A DNA stretch of 45,348 bases, taken from assembly GCA_022560025.1 (NCBI GenBank), contig JAFISE010000214.1, forward strand, positions 1-45,348, in the 5' to 3' direction. A program made the position numbers and the translations under genes. Numbering within the stretch: position 1 is the stretch's first letter; the number at the start of each line of letters is the position of its first letter. The notes beneath the pieces are model-generated. The model had not been told where the DNA came from. It ran no database searches and was given only the letters and a program-made list of their open reading frames with translations. This document shows positions 1 to 10,630 of the stretch, in pieces. Source of the stretch: Stagonosporopsis chrysanthemi (Eukaryota; Ascomycota; Dothideomycetes; Pleosporales; Didymellaceae).

Positions 1-459
1 GTAAGCAGCGGCAAGTGTCTGCAGACGCTTGAAGGGCATAGCAATTGGGTTAGGTCTGTTGCCTTCTCGCACGACTCGACTCGGCTAGCGTCAGCATCAT
101 ACGACAAGACTGTCAAGCTGTGGGATGCAAGCAGCAGCGAGTGTCTGCAAACCTTCAACGTTCGAAAGACTATTAAAAGTCTGTCCTTTGACCCTGTTGG
201 CTCTTGCATCTCTACAGAGATAGGAAAGTTTGCTATTGATATTCCCCAAACCTCCAACCACGCAGCGACCGCTGAGGCTGAACACCCTCAACATCTTAGC
301 GCAAGCCTCAGCTCAGACATGACGTGGATCAAGTATGCAAATAAGGACATGCTCTGGATACCGTCAGAGTACCGGCCATCGTGCTCGTCTGTGCGCGGGA
401 CTATGGTCGCTATGGGCGTTGGATCGGGCAGGGTGTGGACGTGCACGATTGACGCGTAG
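1..459 (+). CDS. C-terminal end of a NACHT/WD40-type (STAND) protein, 5' partial
   Basis: Frame 1 is open from the first base to the TAG at 457-459, about 152 residues, so the gene starts outside the window. The first 60 residues hold a typical fungal WD40 unit: a GHSNWVRSVAFS stretch, then LASASYDKTVKLWD, then the start of a further blade. The tail ends in GSGRVWTCTIDA, the kind of ending seen in NACHT-WD40 proteins of the HET-E/HET-D class in dothideomycetes. In that family the WD40 blades act as the ligand-sensing part of a cytoplasmic NTPase linked to non-self recognition. The NACHT and effector domains are not visible here, so the family call rests on the WD40 style alone. A lone WD40 protein is possible. 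Confidence 0.75.
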   Translation, partial: VSSGKCLQTLEGHSNWVRSVAFSHDSTRLASASYDKTVKLWDASSSECLQTFNVRKTIKSLSFDPVGSCISTEIGKFAIDIPQTSNHAATAEAEHPQHLSASLSSDMTWIKYANKDMLWIPSEYRPSCSSVRGTMVAMGVGSGRVWTCTIDA

Positions 460-3400
460 CAGATTTGGCGATCTTGCGAATATTCGTGTCTGTCTTAGGT
501 GATCTTAGTCAGGGAACAGTTTTATCTTCTTTATTATCTTGTCAAGCGGTATAGAAACAGTTACAGGTACCTAGGGCGCAGATTGCTGCATAGTACATAG
601 AGTGAATTGTAGTTATAGGAATAGCTAATTGTGCAGGAACAGCTGCTGATGTGCGGAATTGGTGTAGCATGTACGCAACGTAGCGCATTTGTTTCCTAGC
701 CAAGACAGCACAGCGCGCCTGTAGTCAATCCCTGAATAGTGCTGTCCCCTGCAAGCTTAGCGTTAGCTGTTAGGCTGTGCAATAAATAGGATGTGGCTAG
801 TGCAGCGAAGCTTCTAGAATAATGCCACCCTGTAAATTAATCATACCACAGCTTAATACGTCAAGCCTTATTAGTACTTTGGCAGTTATGTAATTACATA
901 AGAGTCGCCTGCTAAAACGCACAGCGCTAAGGGCGATCGCGTCCAGCATAGAGATAGTCTCAGACTTTGGGGAAAGGCAGCCCAGCTCGGCGCTTGATCG
1001 CTGCGGCTTCACCGTGATGCCGGGCGGCCTGCGCTAGACTGCTGTAGCTTCATGGTGACGCGGGACGGCCGACGGGTTGCACGTGAGCACGACCATCCGG
1101 TAGGAAGAGAGATCGAGGTCTACTCGAGGGCACAGAGCCAGGGCGCGGGCTTCGCGCGAGGCTGTTTGTGTGCTGGGTAGACGGGTCGAGGAGAAGCCGC
1201 CAGCCATGTGGCACGTTGTCATATCGATGCCAGGGTGAGAGAGCGGATCGGCGCGATGCGGGGTGATAGGTGAGCGACTGGAGCAGGCGCGACAGCCACT
1301 CAGCTGGCGGGGACAGTCTGCGGCAATTTGCAGCAGATTGCCGGTGCGCCGCGCTCACGCCTGCTGAGTGGACAAGCAGGTCGTCACGTGGTCATCATCC
1401 GACCTCACCTCAGCTCTGGGAGCTGGTCGTCCTGGGCCCGCGCGCCAGCATAACATCACGGCGGACGCCAGCGTTCCATGCCAACAAAGTGCGACGTTTT
1501 TTCGCAGAGGGAGTTCGAACACCAGCTTGCTCAAGTCTCCGTTGCCCTAGATCATTCTTAGCTTTGCCGTACCCGTGCTGTGTGCAGGGAAGTTCACTCA
1601 TACATACTCAGTTGCCTGGGCAGTTTGGGTTAGTATATGCTAATGCTTGGTAACGAGTGGTCAGAATGGCGGACGCGCGAGCGCGCCGGAAATTAGACCA
1701 GTTGAACCTGCAGCAGACGACGAGGGCAGTGGAACTTGGGGGGCGCAGGGCAGAACCAGGGAGCAGACGAGGGATGTGGGGCACGCTATGGTGCTTGTGG
1801 GTGGGTCTGGAGGGCGGAACGAGCGCTCGCGGGGAAGCAGAAAGGCTCGGTACAGAGGTGGACCAGAGACGGACGCTTGAGCCTGGCATGCGGCGGCAGC
1901 GTGGGGAGGTGGATCTGCTGGGGGACAGCAAGGCGATGAGAGGAGTCTCCTCAAAACGGGCGCTCACTGGTGCATCAATCCAGCGGGCGCGCGCGGGACC
2001 TATCCGCCAGCTGCGGGTCAGCGTTTGAGGTACACAAGCGGCTGGCCGCACGACTCAAACGCCGCCCGCCGTCACGAGGCCGGATGGCGCGTGTTGTTCG
2101 TGCCAAAAGCGAAGTGTCGCAGACTGCGATCGGATTATTACCGGTAATCTGACGTTGACTCGCACAGACCGACAGCGAGGCGTCCGTAAGGCGTTGACGA
2201 GGCGCTAGTGGTAGTGGAGTGAGTAGGAGTGGTGCTACTGTGTACTACCGGTAGTAACTACTGTACCCGCATACGAGGCATCCGGCGAGATCTGCCGGGC
2301 CCCAGTGCGGATCAGGCATCGGCTCTGAAAGCCAATCGTAACCTCATGCCTCAACAACCACATTGCCTACACAAAGCTCGCGCCTACACAACCTCATGCC
2401 CCAGCCTCACGTGCAGGTCTCGCGACACCCTCTCCCGCCGGTCTCCGACCTATAGAGGGGCTCATATGAACAGATGTCAACTTGGAGACCTCCGGCAGCC
2501 TGAACGTTGTGCTTTTGCTCTACCTAACGCTGCTTGGTGCCAAGCTTCTTTGGGCGGAGCGTTTGGCGGTTGGGTTGGGGGTTAAGTTGCGTGAGCGTGA
2601 GCGCGGACTGCGCTAGTCTGCAGCAGACAATCGGCGAGCTACGCGTCCTGGGTGTTGCCTCCGGCGCTGCTCTCAATGCCGTGCGCCAGGTTTCACGCCA
2701 CCACTAGAGGAGAGAAAGCATCGCTTTCGCTCGGGCGCATGATAAATATGGCCGGACGCTTTCAGTGCGCGGGGAGAATGGCGCTGGACCAGTTGCGGAT
2801 AGATTCGAGTGCCATATGAGCCGGCGACAATTGTGCTACTACGGTACAGTGCCTGCTCTACATCACGGCGGTCCTGCAAAACCCGACCCGACAGCGTGTA
2901 TCAGTGTCCCATCCCAGCAGGGGCGGTCGTCTCCCTACTGATGTCCGCCATTAGATGATCTTCGACTCACTTTGCCGCGTCGCGAGCGGATTCAGCGCGC
3001 CTGCGCAGGCGACGAGGTCCCAGGCCAGGAACACAGCCTTCTCCATGCCCCATGTGCTATCTGGTTCGCCGTGCGCCTTACAGCTCTCGCAAGTCAGAGC
3101 GACGTGCTGCTGGATGTGGCGCAGGTAGACCTGACGACCGGAAGGATTTCGTCGGCGGCGCTCACGATGTCCGCAGGCACTCGCGGTGGGCGAAGCTGCA
3201 GTCGCAGACGCCGCGCGGCAGCTCGCCGACCTTCGGGTAGCAAATCGAGAGTGCGGGCTGCTGGATACCACCGCTGTCGCCGCGTCCGCACAAGATGAGA
3301 GCGCGCAAAGGAAAGCCCGCTTGCCTTGCTTCAGTGACACCGCTGGCGAGGCGCTGCAACCAACGTTAGATGGCCACACGTGAAAGGGAGCAGGGCTCTT

Positions 3401-3779
3401 GCGACGAGGCCGCGGTGAATGGAAAACCCGGTGTGAGTGGCGCCGGCGTCTCGTCTGGAGAGGAGTTTGCGAGGCGACGACAGCACACACTGCGCACGGG
3501 CCTCACGCTGCGGTTCACTTCACCATCACTGCTGGAAGCGGGAACGGGGCGCCCCGCAAATTTTGCTCCCAAACAGCGATCGCCACAAAAACAACCGCAA
3601 CAGCAACAACGCCAATCACCACCCTCGCAGCCACAACCTGCCCACCACAGGCAGCCACATAGCCAAATAACCAGTCCCACAGCATTCTGGTCAACCTCGC
3701 TTTCGCTCTTCCCTGCCGACGAGGCGCAGGCTGTCGTGTTCCACCGTGCGCTGTCACCCACCACAGCTACACCGCCGCC
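460..3779. other. Gene-poor stretch, no recognisable gene
   Basis: Between the WD40 gene and the SNF2-type gene I find no ORF with a recognisable domain. From about 1.0 to 2.1 kb and 2.9 to 3.7 kb the DNA is GC-rich, so long ORFs appear in several frames at once (for example 147 residues on the minus strand at 1608-2051 and 179 at 2951-3490). They overlap each other and show no family motif. The last few hundred bases are probably promoter and leader of the gene starting at 3780. Confidence 0.5.
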
Positions 3780-6700
3780 ATGATGACCCCACGCGCGCTC
3801 GAACCTCACCCCGGCAACGCCTGGTATCGGAGGTACTCACGCGGAAACTTGAACGATGAAGAATTGGCCAAGGGCCTAAGGTTGACGTCGTCTGACTACA
3901 AGACGTTCAAAGGGTGCCTCAACGACGCGATCGCAAGCTCTGGCGCTGTCGACGTAGACCGTCGGTCATCTATCGTGAACGAAAACGTTTTCGAGGAGGC
4001 CTGGGCTGAAGCGTGGAGGCAGTATCGCGACAAGTCTTCCGCTGCGCCTGTTCCGGCCGAAGGCGGCAACGTTCCGTCCGACTGGTGGTCCAATTGTAGG
4101 AAGGTTATGCTCGCCACGCAAAAATCACGTTTGAAGAGGAAGGCGAAAGAACGTCAAGAAGTTGTAGCCAAGCGCGCGAGGAATGAAGCACTCACCCTTC
4201 ATATGGCAGAGTATGACGTACACGGACTCCGCTGCCTGTGCGGAGGATCCGCGTTCGTTCATCCTGCTGCTTTCTCCCCTGCTCACCAGACCCAGTTCGG
4301 TCACATGCCTGGAATTTACACCCAGAACAGTCAAGGTGCAACTCCTTCAACCGGTATCTGTGCAGGCATACATTCGCCTTGTGGCGCCCGCGGCAGCGGC
4401 GGTGGCGGTGGCCTTAACATCGCACCCGTGCCCAACAGTGCCTCGGGCAACGGACCCCACCCAAGCTATATCGCTAACGGCGCTCCCTACATGGCCGACG
4501 GTGATCTCCTAACCAACTATCACTCCTACGGCTCCAGAACTCTTTTCATGCCCAGCGTCCACCGCGGATACGGGCAGGCGCCTAACCAGAATGGCTCTGC
4601 CTCTGGTCGCGACACCGTTGGTCCGCCGCCTCGTGATGACGCTTTCGTTCGAGAAATGCATCGCAGTAGCCAACCCTTTGTCGGCAGCGGCCGGAGCAAT
4701 CTTCCCCTGGACGTGGGTGGAAGCGCGTACTTACATCCTCGATCGCATGCCAGCAGCGTGGCTACCTCTGTGGTCTCTCAACGCTCGAGGCCGGCTGCTA
4801 ACGCGCAGGCACCAGATGTCGTCCTGCGCGTCGACGTTGAAGATAGCCAACCAACGCGCTTCGCGGACATCACAGCAGTGGCAGCGGTGGACGGCGGAGA
4901 CGTGGGATACACAAGCGAGAAGGTCTTCGACGCGGTTCTCAGCTGGGTTTTGACGTATATGAACTCCGGCAGGAGAGGCTTTAGAGTTGGCTGGGACCAT
5001 CCGCGCGCCCCTTGGATATCTGCCGACATCACCAACATCGATGACCTTATATCTGTGTTGCAGACCGCAAGCCAGGAGGGTGTAGAGATGCTCACGGTGT
5101 ACCGTCCAGCAGAGTACGCGGCGAGAGGCGACGACGATGACCACTCTCCAAGCATTCCACATGGCCCGGGTGATGGAGCCACTCATGGATCCCCTGACCC
5201 TCGCGGCAATGACACATCCCAGGGCATGCAGCCGACCCGCGAATCGAGCCCTAGTCGCCCAGAGCAGGTGCCGGCGGGAACTCCCAGCGGTAGACCTCCC
5301 AACGCAAACGTCTCCGGCAGTGGACCTCACAGCGCAAGTGCTCCCAAGCTGGGCGGCAGCGGCAGAAGCTGTGGCTCCCGTCCTCGCTACAGTCCTTCTG
5401 CGAACACAAGATCAAGCTCAGGCGAGAGGCGAGGAAGGGAAAAAATCCACAGGCAGATGAGTCTTGCCCGAGCAGATATGAAGAAGACAGAGACGGCGGA
5501 GGAGGGGAATTCGAACAAAGACGAAGGAAAGGAAAACGAGGAAGAGGGGAAGTCGAACGGGGAGGACGGGGAGAAGAAGAAAAGCAAGGGGAAAGAGGTA
5601 GCGACAGAAGAATCGGAGGCGGTAAGTTGGTGGCTCGAGCACGACAACCTGGAGACCTACGGCGATGACGGTGACATTTTCAAGGGCGAAGATGGGGACC
5701 AAATGCTGTCGCAGCGCATCCTAGGCCGCGTGGCAGACCGCGTTGGAGAAGCAATGACGCGCATGTCGGCGGTCGACCTAACGAAGGCGGTGCGTATGTT
5801 CCCGGCTTTGAGCCTTACCCAGCTTATGCAGAGCGCTCCCATCACTCTCCCTGGCCTGGGGCTGGCCGCCGGCTGCACGTTCTTCGCCTACCAGCTCGTA
5901 TTCATGGCCGGAGGTTATGTGCAGGAGCACGGCAGCCTGCGAGGTGGCATCCTCGGTGATGAACCGGGCGCAGGAAAGACGAGACAGAGTCTAGGTTTGT
6001 GGGTTGTACACGTTCACCACGTGAACAATTACATCAACGTCACGAGATTTTGGGAGCAGAAGCCCGTCTCGCCTACCGACTCCCACTGTCCAGTGGACGC
6101 CCCCGACAACGCCACCTGCCCAGCTCAGGCGACCTTGCCGATTGCCTGCTACTGCTCGCCTAAGAATCGTCGCGAGTTGTACAATAACAAGCCACCAGAT
6201 TCAGGAGTGACCCTGCTGCTGACGCCGTCAAGCGGCGTAGATGGGTACATGCAGGAGCTCAGCAAGATGTTCGAAGGCAGCGCCTTCACCAGCAGAATGT
6301 ACAACAAGCCCGGTCAGGCCCGACCGCGTATTGCACTCGACTATGACACTTGCTCGAAGCCGGAATACGCGCCGCTGAGCGAGGACGAGAAGGGCAGGGT
6401 CTGCGTGCCGCCCTTCAACAGCGAGCACGCGCGCTGGGCCGAAATGTGCAAGAAGGCGTCCACGGCGGACGTCACTCAGGCCGTAGTAGGGAAGATAAGG
6501 ATCAAAGGCCAGGGGCGAAAACGCACTGGCGAGCGCGTACACAACATCCCACGCATGTTCAACGGCGATACAGCTACCGGAAAGACTAGGCTGGAGGATA
6601 CCGGTGGCGTGCTCATAATATCGTCCAGAGGATCATACCCGACGAGGATCTGCAAAAGGCACGGCACGACGTTTGAGGTGATGGTAGGGCCCTACAAAAC

Positions 6701-8129
6701 CAGGCAGAAGGATTTTGGTGAAGCTGCGTACCGGCTCACATACAGTGAGTGTCGCCTCGACATCGCTAGGTTCTGGCTCGATGAGTGCCACATCAATGGC
6801 GGCGAAACCATTGACCCGCTGATCGAGGCCCTGCGAGAGCGACGCACGCACCCTCCCACGGTCTGGGGAGCGTCTGGTACGCCGGACCTGCTAACGCCCA
6901 TTCAGAGCATCCAATTTTACCTAAAATATCTCCGAAATGGGGATTGGATTGATGCAGAGCAGACTGTTCTCCAGCAGATGCACCGACCTGGGTACGAGCA
7001 GACGCTCATCCGGGCGTTCCGCGGCTTCAGGATGAAGGCGCGCCGAGGCGACGTAGATGCGTTGATTTGTGCGGATGCCAAGTCCATCGAGGAGGCGTAC
7101 GCCGCGGTCCAGCCTCAATTCCAATGGGCGCGTACACATGAGCAGCTCTGGTTTGACAGGAAGCCGGTCATTCCGCGCGGCTGCAGCGTGGAGGAACACT
7201 ACCACGAATGCAGCCCATCTGAGCGTGAGGCCGGTATCGTCGCTAGATTGGAGAGTGGGTTGCGTTCGCTGCAGCTGGAGAGCCACCATGAGCGAGTCAA
7301 AGAGTGGATGAAGAGCGGACCTGAGGACCCCGTTACCAAGACGAGAGGAGGGCTGCCGAAGCCGGCGATGCCAGCGGCCTCGTCCTTCGGGTCGTACCAC
7401 AAGGTCAAAGCCGCGCCCACCGTGCCGTCACTGGTGGAAACCTGGGAGGAGGCGGTGGCCGGAGACGACGAGCGGACGTTTGTCGCCCGAGATGATATCG
7501 TCCGCAGGTGGAATAATCGCGCTGACATGACGCTGATCAATAAGGCTGTGAGTAAGAATGGTGGTCTGAAGCATTCATGCAAGGCGCAGCAGGTGCTCCA
7601 GCTGCTCAACGGATGGGAGCACGAGATGCGTCAGAAGGGCGGAGGTCGCGTCAAGGTAATCGTGATGACGACGGGCATCGCTGCCATGGCAGGCTACAGC
7701 TCAATGCTGCGTACGAAATACCACTACGAAAGTGTCGTCAACTACGATGCCACCATGAATGCTAAGAAGAAAGCTGAGGCCCTGGCGGAATTCAACAAGC
7801 TGGACGGCGCTTGGATCATGCTGGCGACGTTCGACTCAGTCAAGGTTGGGCTGAACCTGCAGCGAGCCTCTAAGATCATCGTACTAGAGCCTGTCCCGAA
7901 GGCCGGCAACATCGAGCAGGCCAAGTGTCGATGCGCCCGCCTAGGGCAACCGGAAGACGTCTGCGAGTTCTGGGTCCTTCGGAACGCGGCGTCCGCGCGA
8001 GAGCGCCAGCAGCACAACGCCATGTTGGCCGATACGAATCTCCGAAAGGAAATGCTCGAGAAGAAGCTTGATGCTGCGACCGAAATGCTTAAGAGGGTTG
8101 AGAGGGACGTATTTGCGGCAAAAGACTGA
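3780..8129 (+). CDS. SNF2-type helicase-like ATPase with long unrecognised N-terminus, 1449 aa
   Basis: This is a single uninterrupted ORF. ATG 3780-3782 lies in a good eukaryotic context (GCCGCC before it). Residues 1-150 are basic with a lysine/arginine-rich end, 150-460 are Gly/Pro/Ser-rich, and about 560-620 is a Glu/Lys-rich low-complexity linker. The C-terminal half has SNF2-type motifs in order: motif I DEPGAGKT (from D727), Ia LLLTPSSG, II DECH (D1001-H1004), III GASGTP, V KVGLNLQ (K1355) and VI QAKCRCARLGQ (Q1380). The first lobe is closer to SNF2 than to DEAD-box proteins because motif VI matches the QxxxRxxRxGQ pattern. Such ATPases move along DNA to remodel chromatin or proteins on DNA, so a nuclear role is inferred. 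There is no bromo, chromo, RING or SANT domain that I recognise. It may be a lineage-specific or mobile-element-linked family. Full length and intact motifs suggest it is functional. Confidence 0.85.
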   Translation: MMTPRALEPHPGNAWYRRYSRGNLNDEELAKGLRLTSSDYKTFKGCLNDAIASSGAVDVDRRSSIVNENVFEEAWAEAWRQYRDKSSAAPVPAEGGNVPSDWWSNCRKVMLATQKSRLKRKAKERQEVVAKRARNEALTLHMAEYDVHGLRCLCGGSAFVHPAAFSPAHQTQFGHMPGIYTQNSQGATPSTGICAGIHSPCGARGSGGGGGLNIAPVPNSASGNGPHPSYIANGAPYMADGDLLTNYHSYGSRTLFMPSVHRGYGQAPNQNGSASGRDTVGPPPRDDAFVREMHRSSQPFVGSGRSNLPLDVGGSAYLHPRSHASSVATSVVSQRSRPAANAQAPDVVLRVDVEDSQPTRFADITAVAAVDGGDVGYTSEKVFDAVLSWVLTYMNSGRRGFRVGWDHPRAPWISADITNIDDLISVLQTASQEGVEMLTVYRPAEYAARGDDDDHSPSIPHGPGDGATHGSPDPRGNDTSQGMQPTRESSPSRPEQVPAGTPSGRPPNANVSGSGPHSASAPKLGGSGRSCGSRPRYSPSANTRSSSGERRGREKIHRQMSLARADMKKTETAEEGNSNKDEGKENEEEGKSNGEDGEKKKSKGKEVATEESEAVSWWLEHDNLETYGDDGDIFKGEDGDQMLSQRILGRVADRVGEAMTRMSAVDLTKAVRMFPALSLTQLMQSAPITLPGLGLAAGCTFFAYQLVFMAGGYVQEHGSLRGGILGDEPGAGKTRQSLGLWVVHVHHVNNYINVTRFWEQKPVSPTDSHCPVDAPDNATCPAQATLPIACYCSPKNRRELYNNKPPDSGVTLLLTPSSGVDGYMQELSKMFEGSAFTSRMYNKPGQARPRIALDYDTCSKPEYAPLSEDEKGRVCVPPFNSEHARWAEMCKKASTADVTQAVVGKIRIKGQGRKRTGERVHNIPRMFNGDTATGKTRLEDTGGVLIISSRGSYPTRICKRHGTTFEVMVGPYKTRQKDFGEAAYRLTYSECRLDIARFWLDECHINGGETIDPLIEALRERRTHPPTVWGASGTPDLLTPIQSIQFYLKYLRNGDWIDAEQTVLQQMHRPGYEQTLIRAFRGFRMKARRGDVDALICADAKSIEEAYAAVQPQFQWARTHEQLWFDRKPVIPRGCSVEEHYHECSPSEREAGIVARLESGLRSLQLESHHERVKEWMKSGPEDPVTKTRGGLPKPAMPAASSFGSYHKVKAAPTVPSLVETWEEAVAGDDERTFVARDDIVRRWNNRADMTLINKAVSKNGGLKHSCKAQQVLQLLNGWEHEMRQKGGGRVKVIVMTTGIAAMAGYSSMLRTKYHYESVVNYDATMNAKKKAEALAEFNKLDGAWIMLATFDSVKVGLNLQRASKIIVLEPVPKAGNIEQAKCRCARLGQPEDVCEFWVLRNAASARERQQHNAMLADTNLRKEMLEKKLDAATEMLKRVERDVFAAKD

Positions 8130-9386
8130 CGGGCGAGCGAAGGGCTGACGCATGGTGGACGCGAGCGTTGCTATTAGGCGAGATGAGCATGCTTGTTACA
8201 GGGTGAGATGAGTAATGGTTGGGCTTTATTCCTTAAGCCGCGAGCTAGATAGTTGCAATCGGATCTTGCGTAACGGAGCGTGTGCAGTTCTCGCCCTCTG
8301 CATGAGCGTGACGTGGTGTGCCCCTGCAATTCTCGTGCTTGCCTTGCAGATGACGCGGCGACCTTGAGGAGAGCGATATGCTGGGAGGAGGGAGAGAGAG
8401 GTCCACCGAACGCGTGCTTTGCCGGTTCTCGCTTCCAATGCAATCCCCCGTAAGCTCAACCCTCGACGTGTAGCCTCAAGTCTCCACTGTTTTGTCCTAC
8501 ACTCAATCGCATCTTCGCTCGAGCGCACCAGCGATACGATCCCCGCAGCAGCCACACAGGATAACGCCTGGCAATGGGATCCTCTACTGAGAGTCTCAAG
8601 CTGACCTCCTACTTTGGCTTTCTATCTGCCTTAAGAACGAAGCGATATCCAATAGTATTATTACACAATCATTCGCATGGTCCACCCCTAGTCTAGGTAA
8701 TGCATACAAGCCCATAGAGGAGACCGAGGAGTGTGCACATGACCTAGTTTACGGGCAGGCCATTCTTTCCTCAACCCGGGATGATCCAAAGGTCATCTAT
8801 ATTGAGGGCAACGAGGAGGTTTGGAGCCAAGGTGATGAAATGCTTCATCCACCTCAGTCAAGGCTTGACGGTTGTTCACATAAGTCTCAAGATCAGTCGA
8901 TGTACACGGCACTTCATTCCAGGCTCTCAAACACCAGACTACCTTCTTCGTCCGCAACAGCGAGAAGCTTTGTAGCGCAGCTCAGCGGTAGGTTGTTACC
9001 AACTCGCAGGATTCTAAGAGTCCCGTGCTTACTCGCTCTTGCTCCATCGCCTCCTCGCATGTTCGACCGCTTCCGACATTCTCCACAGCAATCCAGACGC
9101 AGCCGATGGGTTTCTGAGACTATACCAGTAGCGACGGCCGAGGCAGTGAAATGGCCCGCCATCTCCCCTCTAGCTCGACAGACCTAGGTGGGATGCGTGG
9201 ACGTGGCTGCTTCCTTGCCCCACCCCGACTAAGCATCAGAGGGCTATGATCGTAGAAGCAACGGCTGTTGTGTACCTGCGTTCTTTGATTCCTGCGGCAG
9301 ACTAAGACAGACATGCCCATTCTCTCTCGTGTCTTCGGTCCCAGAGGCTTAGGACAGCAGAGACGCTCTGGCTCTGTCTGGTACGG
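8130..9386. other. Intergenic stretch without recognisable gene
   Basis: Downstream of the SNF2-type gene I see only short overlapping ORFs on both strands, none with a family motif. No repeat with clear termini was found by eye. Confidence 0.4.
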
Positions 9387-9752
9387 TTAGAGAGCTTTGG
9401 ATGCGATAGAACAATATCTTCCCTGGCGTTGCTCAAGATCATGCGCATCCTCACTCGATGAATCGCGTGAAGCAAGGCTGTCGGTATCGAAGAGGGTGTT
9501 AGCAAGCCGTGTCTGGGTTGCGTCAACGCCGCGTCGCTCTATCTTGCCACTTGAGCCACGGTATCTGGCGTCAGTGGGCGCAACATCCGGTATGCTGTCA
9601 CGGAACGGATCCTCAGTTGTCGTTTCACCCGGCAGATATGGCACATCGAAGACGGAATCGTTGGAGAAGCTGGTTTTGGTAGGTGAAACTTCCTCGTAAC
9701 TCTGCAGCAGTCTCGGCGGCGTCGTTGAGTAACCAGGGGCGGTGTCGTTCAA
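9387..9752 (-). CDS. Hypothetical Ser/Thr/Asp-rich ORF, possibly the 3' end of a lost gene
   Basis: A 121-codon minus-strand frame whose first codon is TTG, so it has no ATG of its own. The product is rich in Ser, Thr, Asp and Pro and looks like a disordered tail. The frame stays open a little upstream of the TTG before meeting a stop, so it could be the last exon of a decayed gene. I do not recognise a family. The chance that it is random is considerable. Confidence 0.2.
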   Translation of the reverse strand: MNDTAPGYSTTPPRLLQSYEEVSPTKTSFSNDSVFDVPYLPGETTTEDPFRDSIPDVAPTDARYRGSSGKIERRGVDATQTRLANTLFDTDSLASRDSSSEDAHDLEQRQGRYCSIASKAL

Positions 9753-10284
9753 ATCGCTTGCATCGTCAACAAACTCTTCCTGGATTACGTTTCATAGCCA
9801 GCTTAAGACCAGTCGTTTGTCGTCCACGATGCGCACCCGACAGTACAAGGCACCCTATAAACAATTGACGGGGATGGAATCGAGGCTCGCCACGACATTC
9901 TTCATTAATTCCACATCTGTACTGCAGATAAATCTATTAATACCGTTTTAGAATGAGCAAGGTTTTCCCGCCTCAAAGCTAAGGTCAAGAGTGGATCGCT
10001 GTAGGCAGTTGTCTTGTCATTCTCAGAATGCTGCACATTGTGCAATATAATGGTTGTTGAAATGTGCGAACCACCCCAAGTCTATTACGCTACTGTAATG
10101 TCCATCCCTGCGTTACGCAAACCCCCCCGTGCCGCAATCATTCTACAGATTTGATATATTCAGTGCCCCTATTCTGCCTATATCGCTCTGTAATACTATG
10201 CAGTTCTTCTATGAACCATTCCCTATAAGTTTACGGCTTGCGGCAATATTACATGGCGTTGGGCCACGATGTTGATTCTGCTTT

Positions 10285-10630
10285 TTTATCCATCGGAAGC
10301 TAAGATCTATAACTGCGTGAGCAGTGTCGGGTTAGAGGCTACAGATCAACGATTGTATTGCTATCTGTTGTCGTGTTGTCATGATCGTCTATAGGAGCTC
10401 TCAGCTCAGAGGTAAGTGCACTTGCCCACACTGGGCAGTGCCTGCTACAATAGAATATGTAACGGTGTAGAGAGAGGGGAGGACTGCGCTGCATTGACTA
10501 TTGACGTGGGCTGAGCTGCTTATATGCCTGCCCATACACAAGCTATCCTAACTCGTACTAGAGTAGGCCTGGGCAGAGCCCAACCGTTACAGAATATCAT
10601 GTGATCTATGTCACGTGGTTACACCTTTAA
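10285..10630 (-). pseudogene. HET-protein gene relic, split by a solo LTR
   Basis: The segments 10311-10457 and 10597-10625 match, in inverse orientation, the HET-type relic at 27028-27199 with only scattered differences. The coding strand is therefore minus here. The matched part lies N-terminal to the conserved stretch that reads DRRVAISALEDRI in the other copies. The reading frame is broken by stops, and nothing of the HET domain proper is visible. HET proteins control heterokaryon incompatibility in filamentous ascomycetes; this copy is dead. The homology to the other copies is what I see; the HET assignment is inferred from those copies. Confidence 0.5.
10458..10591. repeat. Solo LTR, 134 bp, with 5-bp target duplication GAATA
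   Basis: The segment starts TGTAACGG and ends CCGTTACA, a perfect 8-bp inverted terminus with the TG...CA ends of an LTR. GAATA stands on both sides (10453-10457 and 10592-10596). The related, uninterrupted copy of the surrounding sequence at about 27.05 kb (inverted) runs straight through this point and so gives the empty site. No internal retrotransposon sequence is present, so this is a recombined solo LTR. It is not obviously related to the LTR at 42057. Confidence 0.85.

Noticed and set aside
1608..2051. A 147-codon minus-strand ORF in the gene-poor left region
   Set aside because: Arg/Pro/Ser-rich composition and several overlapping ORFs on both strands are typical of random GC-rich frames.
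2951..3490. A 179-codon minus-strand ORF upstream of the SNF2-type gene
   Set aside because: Ala/Arg/Ser-rich shadow ORF in GC-rich DNA, overlapped by several plus-strand ORFs, without a domain.
10458..10591. A MITE with 8-bp inverted ends and a 7-bp duplication AGAATAT
   Set aside because: Reading the ends as TG...CA gives a standard LTR with a 5-bp duplication GAATA, which also agrees with the empty site.
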